A stretch of 22,776 nucleotides of DNA from JBGTLA01 sp041744375 (GTDB lineage: Bacteria; Actinomycetota; Acidimicrobiia; Spongiisociales; ZC4RG35): NCBI GenBank assembly GCA_041744375.1, contig JBGTLA010000178.1:1-22776 (forward strand), read 5' to 3'. The notes under the pieces are model-generated. The model had not been told where the DNA came from. It saw only the letters and a list, made by a program, of their open reading frames with translations, and made no database searches. This document shows, piece by piece, positions 1 to 5,979 of the stretch (position 1 is its first letter; each line of letters begins with the position of its first letter). Position numbers and translations under genes: made by a program.

Positions 1-412
1 CGGCCTCGCCGCGATGCGGGTCCCCTTCAACGACCTGGGCTAGCACCGAGCGCTGCACGGCCAGCCAGCCGTGGGCCGCCGAGGGGGGCTCATGCTCGAG
101 GAGTTGCTCGGCGCGGGTCATCCAGCCGGCGCCCACCGAAACCGAGCCACGGCGGAAGGCAAACTCGCCCAGTTTGAGGGCGACCAGCGCCGCCGCCGCT
201 TCTTGCCCCTCACTCGAATACCCGGTGAAGGCCCTTTCCCAGGCGTCGATGGCGCCGTCGGGGTCGCCGCTCCACCAGGAAGCCTCCGCCAGTTGCTCCA
301 GATCCTCGGGTGCGAGGACGGATGCGGTGCCGGCATACGCTTCGACGGCCTCGTCCCAAGAATGCCGGGACATGGCATCTCTGGCCCTGGCGATGCCCTC
401 GGCGTCACTCAC
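1..412 (-). CDS. TPR-rich regulator, LuxR-like, N-terminal part (runs off the left edge)
   Basis: This reading frame opens at a GTG on the minus strand (412) and stays open to the window edge, giving 137 codons. An AGAGGG ribosome site lies about 8 nt upstream. The peptide starts VSDAEGIARARDAMSRHSWD and continues with alternating Ala/Glu/Leu-rich helices. Segments such as LEQLAEASWWSGDPDGAIDA and GAGWMTRAEQLLEHEPP match the TPR-like start of large actinobacterial regulators that end in a LuxR-type HTH domain, and of related proteins with a nucleotide-cyclase domain. The C-terminal half is outside the window, so the output domain cannot be checked. The repeat family and open frame are seen; the LuxR assignment is from family resemblance. 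The gene is transcribed away from the rest of the window and is not in an operon with anything visible here. Confidence 0.65.
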   Translation of the reverse strand, partial: MSDAEGIARARDAMSRHSWDEAVEAYAGTASVLAPEDLEQLAEASWWSGDPDGAIDAWERAFTGYSSEGQEAAAALVALKLGEFAFRRGSVSVGAGWMTRAEQLLEHEPPSAAHGWLAVQRSVLAQVVEGDPHRGEA

Positions 413-659
413 ATTCTCGGCCCTCTGGAACCTCTCACTTCTCTCAAAGCTAGCGATTGGCTCGTCCTCGAACCGTGGAGACCGTTGCATTTCTGGCCGA
501 ACGATCGGGCCGAGCCCCTTGTCGACGCGGCGGTCCCCGCCCAGGCGCCGCCCGGCGGTTGACGGGACATAGAGGAACGGGGAACCCGGACACGGCGGCG
601 TGTCAACGCGCGGGGGATATAGGGGAACGGCGAACGCGACGCCAACACGGTTGTCGTGC
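413..659. other. Intergenic region of 247 bp without a gene
   Basis: No convincing gene is seen between the partial regulator and the DmdA-like gene. The part next to the regulator (413-540) should hold its promoter, but no clear -35/-10 pair was found. The part from about 549 carries the composite repeat described separately, including two degenerate GGGGAACGGCGAAC-type copies and a TTGAC...GTCAA inverted repeat (559-563 and 602-606). No obvious terminator follows the DmdA-like gene. Confidence 0.6.
549..640. repeat. Composite intergenic repeat, left copies
   Basis: Positions 549-563 read CGCCCGGCGGTTGAC, an exact 15-base match to 1993-2007. Positions 569-593 (ATAGAGGAACGGGGAAC, then CCGGACAC) and 616-640 (ATATAGGGGAACGGCGAAC, then GCGAC) are two diverged copies of one unit. 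A third copy lies on the minus strand at 1990-1964. The inner part has a seven-base rhythm (GGAACGG, GGAACCC, GGACACG), which links it to the heptamer tracts elsewhere in the window. Confidence 0.6.
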
Positions 660-1871
660 TCACGACGGCTCGTCGAGCTTCGGGAGGCTCGGAATGTCGA
701 CGAGCTTCCCGCGTGGGATCTGCCGATCCTCGTCGTACATGGGCAGATCGCAAATTTCGGCGGGGCGGATCCGACCATCGCGACACTCGACGTCGATTTC
801 CGTTCCCGAACTCAGGTTGGGATCGTCGAGCCGCACGATCGCCACGCCGCATCGTAGGAAGGGCGACCAAGCCGTCGAGCAGACGCGACCAGCTGGCGCT
901 CCCTCCTTGCCCAGGCCCTTGCCAAGTCGCGCCACACCCCCTGGTACGCGCAGTCCCCAGGTGCGCCGCCGCTTGTCGGCGTGTTGCAAGGCTGCCTTTC
1001 CGATGAAGTCGGCCTTATCCAGGTTCACCATGGAGCCGAGTCCCGCTGCAAACGGAGTCACCGTCTCGTCGAAATCGGACCCGGCGTTGAGCAGCCCGGC
1101 CTCGATCCGGCGGGCTCCACCCACCGCGACAGGGGTCATCCCGTAAGACTTCCCGGCTTCGAGGATGCGCTCGCCCACTGCAGCCGCATCGATGTCCGGC
1201 GGCAAATAGACCTCCCATCCGAGCTCGTTGGTGAAACCGGTCCGGGTGATGACGACGTCCTGGCCGGCGATGCGAACCTGGGCGGCATCGAAGTAGCGGA
1301 ACGGGTCGGGGTATGGACCGTCAATCGATTCCTCCAAGACCCTGAGTGAATCGGGACCCTGCACCTGACTGGTCCAGACGTCCGGGTCCACGACCTCGAC
1401 GTCCATGGTGCGGGCATGCGCCTTGAGCCAGGCCGAAAGGTCACCATCAGCTTGCCCGTACCAGAACCGATCGTCAGCCAGGCGAACGAGGATGCCGTCG
1501 ATGATCATGCCGCCGTCGTCGTTGCAGGCGAGCTGATAACTGCACCGTCCAACCCTGGTCCTGGCCACGTCCCGGGTGAAGACGAGATTCAGCAGTCTCT
1601 CCGCGTCCGGACCCCGAACCTCGATAGGCAATTCACCGGTATGACGCAGGATCACGTGACGGCGCAGCCGCCAGTAGGCGTCCTCGGCCGACCCACTGGT
1701 CATGTTCATGGCCGTCAGCCGACGATTGTAGATCGTGTACTGCGGATCGTAGGGAAGTTCCTGATAGACGAGGGGATGCGGGACCATCGTGCGGGCGAAT
1801 TCGCTCAAGCAAGCGTCTTCGGTCGGCAACGGCAGGACAGCGAAGTGAACGTTCTGCTGGCTATCTGACAT
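660..1871 (-). CDS. DmdA/GcvT-family folate-dependent aminomethyltransferase or demethylase
   Basis: The 403-residue product has the fold-typical order of the glycine cleavage T-protein family: an N-terminal folate-binding GCV_T domain (about residues 45-300) and a C-terminal barrel domain (about 310-400). Family-like segments include YTIYNRRL, EVRGPDAERLLNLVFTRDV, RTGFTNELGWEVYLPP and RRIEAGLLNAGSDFDE, followed by TPFAAGLGSMVNLDKADFIG. The N-terminal part, with YTIYN, then DAYWRLRRHV and the RDV/GRCSY block, resembles DMSP demethylase (DmdA) more than glycine-cleavage GcvT. No gcvH or gcvP is nearby. The family transfers a one-carbon unit from a substrate N- or S-methyl or aminomethyl group to tetrahydrofolate in the cytoplasm. 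The substrate here is not known, and a true DMSP role is only a possibility. The start is ATG at 1871, just after a GGATGG purine run. It is a single-gene unit between repeat copies. Confidence 0.8.
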   Translation of the reverse strand: MSDSQQNVHFAVLPLPTEDACLSEFARTMVPHPLVYQELPYDPQYTIYNRRLTAMNMTSGSAEDAYWRLRRHVILRHTGELPIEVRGPDAERLLNLVFTRDVARTRVGRCSYQLACNDDGGMIIDGILVRLADDRFWYGQADGDLSAWLKAHARTMDVEVVDPDVWTSQVQGPDSLRVLEESIDGPYPDPFRYFDAAQVRIAGQDVVITRTGFTNELGWEVYLPPDIDAAAVGERILEAGKSYGMTPVAVGGARRIEAGLLNAGSDFDETVTPFAAGLGSMVNLDKADFIGKAALQHADKRRRTWGLRVPGGVARLGKGLGKEGAPAGRVCSTAWSPFLRCGVAIVRLDDPNLSSGTEIDVECRDGRIRPAEICDLPMYDEDRQIPRGKLVDIPSLPKLDEPS

Positions 1872-1963
1872 GGTTCCATCCGATCTATCGGCGGTTTGGT
1901 CTTGTCTAGCTGATTGCAGCAGTCTTGGCGCGCGGGCGCACCCCCACCTGCTGTGGAACTCAC

Positions 1964-2007
1964 GTGTCCCGGTTCGCCGTTCCCCTCCATCCCGCCCGGC
2001 GGTTGAC
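1964..2007. repeat. Composite intergenic repeat, right copy
   Basis: Positions 1964-1990, read on the minus strand, give ATGGAGGGGAACGGCGAAC followed by CGGGACAC. This is the inverted counterpart of the copies at 569-593 and 616-640. It is followed at 1993-2007 by CGCCCGGCGGTTGAC, identical to 549-563. Relative to the first part, the 15-mer is in the opposite orientation here. Its last bases supply the -35 box of the cimA promoter. Confidence 0.6.
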
Positions 2008-2031
2008 CAGTTCGTCTCGCTCGGGCATACT
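2003..2031 (+). promoter_or_regulatory. Sigma70-type promoter of the cimA leader
   Basis: TTGACC (2003-2008) and CATACT (2026-2031) are separated by exactly 17 nt. The predicted start of transcription is near 2038-2041, at or just before the leader peptide ATG at 2041. The leader transcript would therefore be leaderless or nearly so. Confidence 0.7.
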
Positions 2032-2040
2032 CAAGGCGAC

Positions 2041-2082
2041 ATGAAACAGCCGTTCGCGACCGAGATCATCATTATCGACTAG
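2041..2082 (+). CDS. Isoleucine-rich leader peptide of cimA
   Basis: This is a 14-codon frame (13 residues plus TAG) reading MKQPFATEIIIID. Four consecutive Ile codons (ATC ATC ATT ATC, 2065-2076) sit four bases before the stop codon. The predicted transcription start is at or a few bases before its ATG; AAGG at 2033-2036 is the only Shine-Dalgarno-like sequence. A hairpin (2081-2110) and an intrinsic terminator (2115-2140) follow before cimA. This arrangement is that of classical amino-acid attenuator peptides such as those of ilv and leu operons. The regulated gene makes a precursor of isoleucine, so the codon run fits the end product. The frame is seen in the sequence; translation and its sensing role are inferred. 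Confidence 0.8.
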   Translation: MKQPFATEIIIID

Positions 2083-2110
2083 GCGCACGCCCCCATAACG
2101 GCCTGCGCCT
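2081..2110 (+). promoter_or_regulatory. First leader hairpin (candidate anti-antiterminator)
   Basis: AGGCGCA (2081-2087) pairs perfectly with TGCGCCT (2104-2110). After a C/C mismatch, GCC (2089-2091) pairs with GGC (2100-2102). The 3' side contains CCTGC (2102-2106), which can instead pair with GCAGG (2127-2131) in the terminator stem. The two structures are therefore mutually exclusive, as expected for attenuation. The 5' side overlaps the leader stop codon, so a ribosome on the last Ile codons would cover it. Confidence 0.55.
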
Positions 2111-2114
2111 TCCG

Positions 2115-2140
2115 CCCTCTGCCCGAGCAGGGGGTTTTTT
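2115..2140 (+). terminator. Intrinsic terminator (attenuator) upstream of cimA
   Basis: CCCTCTGC (2115-2122) pairs with GCAGGGGG (2127-2134) in an 8-bp stem with one G-U pair and a CCGA loop. Six T (2135-2140) follow at once. It lies 40 nt before the cimA start and 33 nt after the leader peptide stop, where it can only act as a premature terminator of the cimA transcript. Confidence 0.8.
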
Positions 2141-2180
2141 CATTCCCCGACATCACCGACCGATACATACCCGGAGCACC

Positions 2181-3782
2181 ATGCCCACTCAACCCACTCT
2201 CGAAATCTACGACACCACCCTTCGCGACGGCAGTCAGCAAGAGGGCATCTCGCTGACCGTGTCCGACAAGCTACGCATCGCTCAACTGATCGACGACGTC
2301 GGAGTCGCCTACATCGAGGGCGGTTGGCCAGGAGCACTGCCGAAAGACGACGAGTTCTTCGCTCTCGCCAAGAGCAGGCTCGACCTGCGCAATGCCACTC
2401 TCGTGGCCTTTGGCTCGACTCGCCGACCCCGCAGCGGGGTCGACTCCGACGCTCAGCTCCGCGCCCTCCTCGACGCCGAGACCGAAGTCGTCTGCATCGT
2501 CGGCAAGGCGTGGGACTACCACGTGCGGGAGGCTCTGCGCACCGACCTCGACGAGGGCCTGACCATGATCGGAGAGTCGATCGAGTTTCTGCGGGCCCAC
2601 GACCGGCGCGTCTTTTTCGACGCCGAGCACTTCTTCGACGGATTCCGGTCGGCACCCGACTTCGCCCTCGCGGCTGCGCGTACTGCCGTGGATGCAGGAG
2701 CCGAGCGGGTGGTGCTGTGCGACACCAACGGGGGAACCCTGCCGCATGAGATCGTCGACGTCATCGGCAAGGTCACCTCGGAGCTGGGAACCGACGCCGG
2801 TGTCGGGGTCCACTTCCACAATGATGCCGGCTGCGCCGTTGCTTCCTCGCTCGCCGCCGTCGACGCCGGCGCTGTACAGGTCCAGGGATGTATCAACGGA
2901 TACGGCGAGCGCACCGGCAACGCCGACCTGTCGACCGTCATACCGGACCTCGTTCTCAAGATGGGCCGACCCGTGGTGACTGCCGAACAACTCGGGATGC
3001 TCTCGCCGATCAGTCACCACGTCGCCGAGCTCGTCAACATCACACTCGATCCCCAGCGTCCCTACGTCGGCGCCTCGGCGTTCACCCACAAAGCCGGGCT
3101 GCACACCTCAGCCCTCGCCCGGCGTGCCGATGCCTATGAGCACACCCCTCCGGGGGGAGTGGGCAATCACACCCGGATGCTCGTTTCCGAGCAGGCGGGC
3201 CGGGCGTCGGTGTTCCACAAGGCCGAACAGCTCGGACTGGCCATGGACGACGATCTCGCCTCGACCGTGCTGTCGCGCGTGAAGGAGCTCGAGCATGTGG
3301 GGTATCACTTCGAAGCTGCCGACGGGAGCTTCGAGCTGCTGGTGCGCAAGGCACCTGGCTGGGAGCAAGACTTCTTCCGCCTCGAGTCGTATCGCGTTCA
3401 CATCGAGCGGCACAATGGTTCGGTGTCACCTGCGGAGGCGACCGTGAAGGTGGTCGTGGGGGGCGAGCGCATGGTCACGACCGGTGAGGGAGACGGGCCC
3501 GTGAACGCCCTCGACTCGGCTCTGCGTCAGGCCCTACGCCCCGTGTACCCGCAGGTCGCAGACCTGCGGCTGACCGACTTCCGCGTGCGGGTGCTCGACT
3601 CGTCCGACGGATCGGGCGCCAAGGTGCGAGTGCTGCTGGAGACGGCGAACCACACGGACACGTGGGGCACCATCGGCGTCCACCACAACATCATCGACGC
3701 CTCATGGGAAGCGCTGTCCGACGGCATCATCGTCGGCCTCCTCCGTAGCTCGGGGGGGCAGGGAACGACACCCCTCGGCTGA
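2181..3782 (+). CDS. cimA: Citramalate synthase
   Basis: The 533-residue product belongs to the DRE-TIM metallolyase (HMGL-like/LeuA) family and matches the long CimA type. The catalytic barrel starts with YDTTLRDG (10-17). It carries the metal-site HFHND (211-215) and GERTGNADL (242-250), then a HKAGLH-type motif (303-308). A C-terminal LeuA dimerisation/allosteric domain covers roughly 390-525. CimA condenses pyruvate and acetyl-CoA to (R)-citramalate, the first step of the threonine-independent route to 2-oxobutyrate and isoleucine. LeuA and NifV are relatives, but the QQEGISLTVSDK segment and IEGGWPGALPKDDEFF point to CimA. The ATG at 2181 is preceded by GGAG (2173-2176). The upstream Ile-rich leader and terminator suggest attenuation by charged Ile-tRNA, with feedback inhibition likely through the C-terminal domain. 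Confidence 0.93.
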   Translation: MPTQPTLEIYDTTLRDGSQQEGISLTVSDKLRIAQLIDDVGVAYIEGGWPGALPKDDEFFALAKSRLDLRNATLVAFGSTRRPRSGVDSDAQLRALLDAETEVVCIVGKAWDYHVREALRTDLDEGLTMIGESIEFLRAHDRRVFFDAEHFFDGFRSAPDFALAAARTAVDAGAERVVLCDTNGGTLPHEIVDVIGKVTSELGTDAGVGVHFHNDAGCAVASSLAAVDAGAVQVQGCINGYGERTGNADLSTVIPDLVLKMGRPVVTAEQLGMLSPISHHVAELVNITLDPQRPYVGASAFTHKAGLHTSALARRADAYEHTPPGGVGNHTRMLVSEQAGRASVFHKAEQLGLAMDDDLASTVLSRVKELEHVGYHFEAADGSFELLVRKAPGWEQDFFRLESYRVHIERHNGSVSPAEATVKVVVGGERMVTTGEGDGPVNALDSALRQALRPVYPQVADLRLTDFRVRVLDSSDGSGAKVRVLLETANHTDTWGTIGVHHNIIDASWEALSDGIIVGLLRSSGGQGTTPLG

Positions 3783-3833
3783 GCCCACCTGCCCGTCGCT
3801 TCTCACTCCGGCGTCGAGGACGTCGCGATGCGC

Positions 3834-4847
3834 TCAGCCGCCAGGGGCGGGGAACTGAACGTGATCGATGATCTCGGTCACCCACTGCTCGAGTTGGCCG
3901 GGATCAGGTGTCATGGTGTGGAGCATGATCTTCTCCACGCCGGCGTCGACACGGGCCTGGAGCGACTCCACGATGTCGTCGGGCGTTCCGAACAGATACA
4001 CCTTTTCCAGATACTCCGGCCCGCGCGTATCACTCATCACCCGCAGGAAGGCGTCGTGCTGATGGGCCAGCGCCTTGTCCCGGTCCTGGGTGAGAACGAG
4101 GTGGACGAAGTTCTCGTGGGCTACCGTGATTTCGTGGGGATCCCGACCGTGCTCTGTCAGGAACGTCTTGAGCTCGTCCCAGTCCCGAGCGATGTCCTCG
4201 GGGGGACAGGTAGGACGGGGGATCCATCCTTCTGTCCTAAGAATCCGTTCCTTCACCGCATCCACAAAACGCGGCAGGTCGGGTGATGCCGGGTCGGCGA
4301 GCTGTGAGCCTCCCCCGATCCAGACATCGGGTCGCTTCTCCAGTCGAGGCTCGATGAGCACATCTTCGATGCTGTAGAACTCGCCGTCGTAGGAGACCGA
4401 CTCACCTTCGAGAAGCGGCAGGATGATGTCCAATATCTCGTCGGTACGGACGCCGCGCTCGGATTTCTTGACACCGGTGGCGGCATATTCAGGTGGGTAC
4501 CAGCCGATCCCGGCGCCGAGGATCATCCTTCCCGCCGCGAGGAAGTGGAGGGTGGCCAGTTGTTTGGCGAGCAGCACGGGCTCGCGAATCGGCATCACCA
4601 GGACCGAGGTCCCGAGCTTGACGCGCTCGGTCACTCCTGCCACGAGCGAGAGCGCCGAGACAGGCTCCAGGAAGGAGACCGAATAGAACTGCTTGGCGGC
4701 CAGCAGGTGGTCGGTGATGAAAATGGAGTCGAATCCGATGTCCTCGACTTGTCGGGAAAAGTCGATGAGACCTCGAGCCCGCTCCGGGCCGTCGCCATCC
4801 CAGATGAAGGAGGGAAGGAATACCCCGAAGCGATCGACGTTGCTCAT
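3834..4847 (-). CDS. LLM-class flavin-dependent oxidoreductase, probably F420-using
   Basis: The 337-residue product is a luciferase-like monooxygenase (LLM) TIM-barrel protein. Typical segments are FGVFLPSF at the start, FSRQVEDIGFDSIFITDHLL, VKLGTSVLVMPIREPVLLAK, AAGRMILGAGIGWYPPEYAA and RPDVWIGGG. In actinobacteria, proteins of this type often use coenzyme F420, but the cofactor and substrate cannot be read from sequence alone. The start was placed at ATG 4847, because AAAGGAG lies 4 nt upstream (4852-4858). A longer frame to 4886 has no such site and adds 13 unconserved residues. The gene converges on cimA with 51 bp between them and no clear terminator. It diverges from the membrane-protein operon at 5134. 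Confidence 0.88.
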   Translation of the reverse strand: MSNVDRFGVFLPSFIWDGDGPERARGLIDFSRQVEDIGFDSIFITDHLLAAKQFYSVSFLEPVSALSLVAGVTERVKLGTSVLVMPIREPVLLAKQLATLHFLAAGRMILGAGIGWYPPEYAATGVKKSERGVRTDEILDIILPLLEGESVSYDGEFYSIEDVLIEPRLEKRPDVWIGGGSQLADPASPDLPRFVDAVKERILRTEGWIPRPTCPPEDIARDWDELKTFLTEHGRDPHEITVAHENFVHLVLTQDRDKALAHQHDAFLRVMSDTRGPEYLEKVYLFGTPDDIVESLQARVDAGVEKIMLHTMTPDPGQLEQWVTEIIDHVQFPAPGG

Positions 4848-4915
4848 GCTGCTCCTTTGAAGGCCCAAACCGACGATGAATGGCAATCCTTTTCCGTGGT
4901 GACCGTACCAACCCG

Positions 4916-4925
4916 ACAGATCTGT
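4916..4925. promoter_or_regulatory. Palindrome upstream of the LLM gene, possible operator
   Basis: ACAGATCTGT is a perfect 10-bp palindrome, flanked by GGTGA (4898-4902) and TCACC (4926-4930). On the minus strand it sits between a weak GTGAAC and TACGGT, which could be the -35/-10 of the LLM gene. A repressor site is possible but is not shown by anything else. Confidence 0.25.
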
Positions 4926-4994
4926 TCACCTCTTCAGAGCAGGTCGGCTCGGTATGTGACGATCTTCGTGCGGGGACCTACCCTCGGCACAAGC

Positions 4995-5150
4995 ATGTCG
5001 GACCATCTCATCAGTGCGCTGTCGCCCACCGCCGACGCCCGCATCGTCTCCATCGGCTCGCTCGAGCGGGTGACGACCGGGGTCAGCTCTGCAACCGGCG
5101 ACCTGGTGGTTGACAGGCACCAGGAGGCGCCCCATGCCCCCCTTGGCTGA
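4995..5150 (+). CDS. Possible small protein of 51 residues, overlapping the next gene
   Basis: An ATG at 4995 opens 52 codons ending in TGA at 5148-5150, 17 bases inside the membrane-protein gene that starts at 5134. The product begins MSDHLISALSPTADARIVSI and matches no family I recognise. Third codon positions are mostly G or C, as in the real genes here. TACCCT (4979-4984) lies 10 nt before the ATG, with TGTGAC (4955-4960) 18 nt further up, so a promoter with a very short leader is possible. No Shine-Dalgarno sequence precedes it. It may be translationally coupled to the membrane protein, or it may be a chance open frame in a promoter region. Confidence 0.3.
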   Translation: MSDHLISALSPTADARIVSIGSLERVTTGVSSATGDLVVDRHQEAPHAPLG

Positions 5151-5979
5151 CGACAACACCGAGCGCACGGTTGCCCCTTCAATGCGCCTGCTCATGGTGG
5201 TGGCGGCCGTGCTGGTGGCCCTGGCCGGAGTCCAACTGTTCGTGTTCAGCGAACAGACCGATCGGTTCTTCGCCTGGACGATCGACCCTCCCATCACCGC
5301 TGCCTTCCTCGGGGCTGCCTACTGGGCGAGTGTCGCCTTGGAGGTAGCGGCGGTACGGCAACGGGCCTGGGCCAACGCCCGAATCGCCGTGCCGACCGTG
5401 TTCTCGTTCACCGTCCTCACGCTCATCGTCACGCTCGTCCATCTCGACCGCTTCCATCTCGGTGCAGATTTCGCCTTCGCCACCAGAGCGGTGACGTGGG
5501 CTTGGATCGCCGTCTACGTGGTCGTCCCGATTCTCATGATCGTGATCGCCTCGGTCCAGGTGCGTGCCCCCGGAAGCGACCCACCGCGCACACAGCACCT
5601 CGGCGGCTGGCTGCGCACCGTTGTCGGCACACAGGGGGCGGTTCTCACCGTGGTCGGGGTGACTCTGTTGGTGGCGCCGACCTCGGGAGCCAACTTGTGG
5701 CCATGGGACCTGACCCCCCTGACGGGCCGGGCCATCGGGGCCTGGCTTGTCAGCCTCGGGCTGGCGGCATTTCACGTCCTGGTCGAGAACGACCTGCGGC
5801 GCGTCAGGCCCGCCGCCGTCGCCTACGTCGCCTTCGGAATCCTCCAGTTGGTGGTGCTGGCCCGTTACTCCGCACAGCTGACGTGGACCAGCCCACAGGC
5901 GCTCGGGTATGTAGGTTTCCTCCTGACGATCCTCGTTGTCGGTGGTGTCGCCCTCCGAGCCGACTCATCCGCCAGATGA
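5134..5979 (+). CDS. Integral membrane protein of unknown function
   Basis: The start was placed at ATG 5134, because AGGAGG (5122-5127) lies 6 nt upstream; an earlier TTG at 5110 has no such site. The 281-residue product has about eight hydrophobic helices, roughly at 17-38, 51-72, 83-104, 117-142, 160-183, 203-222, 230-248 and 258-277. The first two helices are joined by a short loop with TDRFFAWTIDPPITAAFLG. I recognise it only as a conserved actinobacterial membrane protein, with no catalytic motif and no transporter signature. It overlaps the following FAD enzyme by 4 bases (ATGA), so the two are almost certainly co-translated and perhaps linked in function. Confidence 0.85.
   Translation: MPPLADDNTERTVAPSMRLLMVVAAVLVALAGVQLFVFSEQTDRFFAWTIDPPITAAFLGAAYWASVALEVAAVRQRAWANARIAVPTVFSFTVLTLIVTLVHLDRFHLGADFAFATRAVTWAWIAVYVVVPILMIVIASVQVRAPGSDPPRTQHLGGWLRTVVGTQGAVLTVVGVTLLVAPTSGANLWPWDLTPLTGRAIGAWLVSLGLAAFHVLVENDLRRVRPAAVAYVAFGILQLVVLARYSAQLTWTSPQALGYVGFLLTILVVGGVALRADSSAR

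Noticed and set aside
409..870. Minus-strand open frame of 153 residues
   Set aside because: It overlaps both the regulator start and the DmdA-like gene in another frame, and its Arg/Ser-rich composition is that of a shadow frame.
3783..3833. Terminator between cimA and the convergent LLM gene
   Set aside because: Short GACGTC-type symmetry is present, but no stable stem followed by a T run was found on either strand.
5110..5115. TTGACA as a promoter for the membrane protein gene
   Set aside because: It lies 18 bases before the start codon with no -10 at the right distance, so it cannot serve this gene.
5496..5975. Long upstream extension of the LhgO reading frame
   Set aside because: It lies in another frame inside the membrane-protein gene and has the Arg/Pro-rich composition of a shadow frame. 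The FAD-binding start MTLRYDVVVIGAGIVG fits the family.
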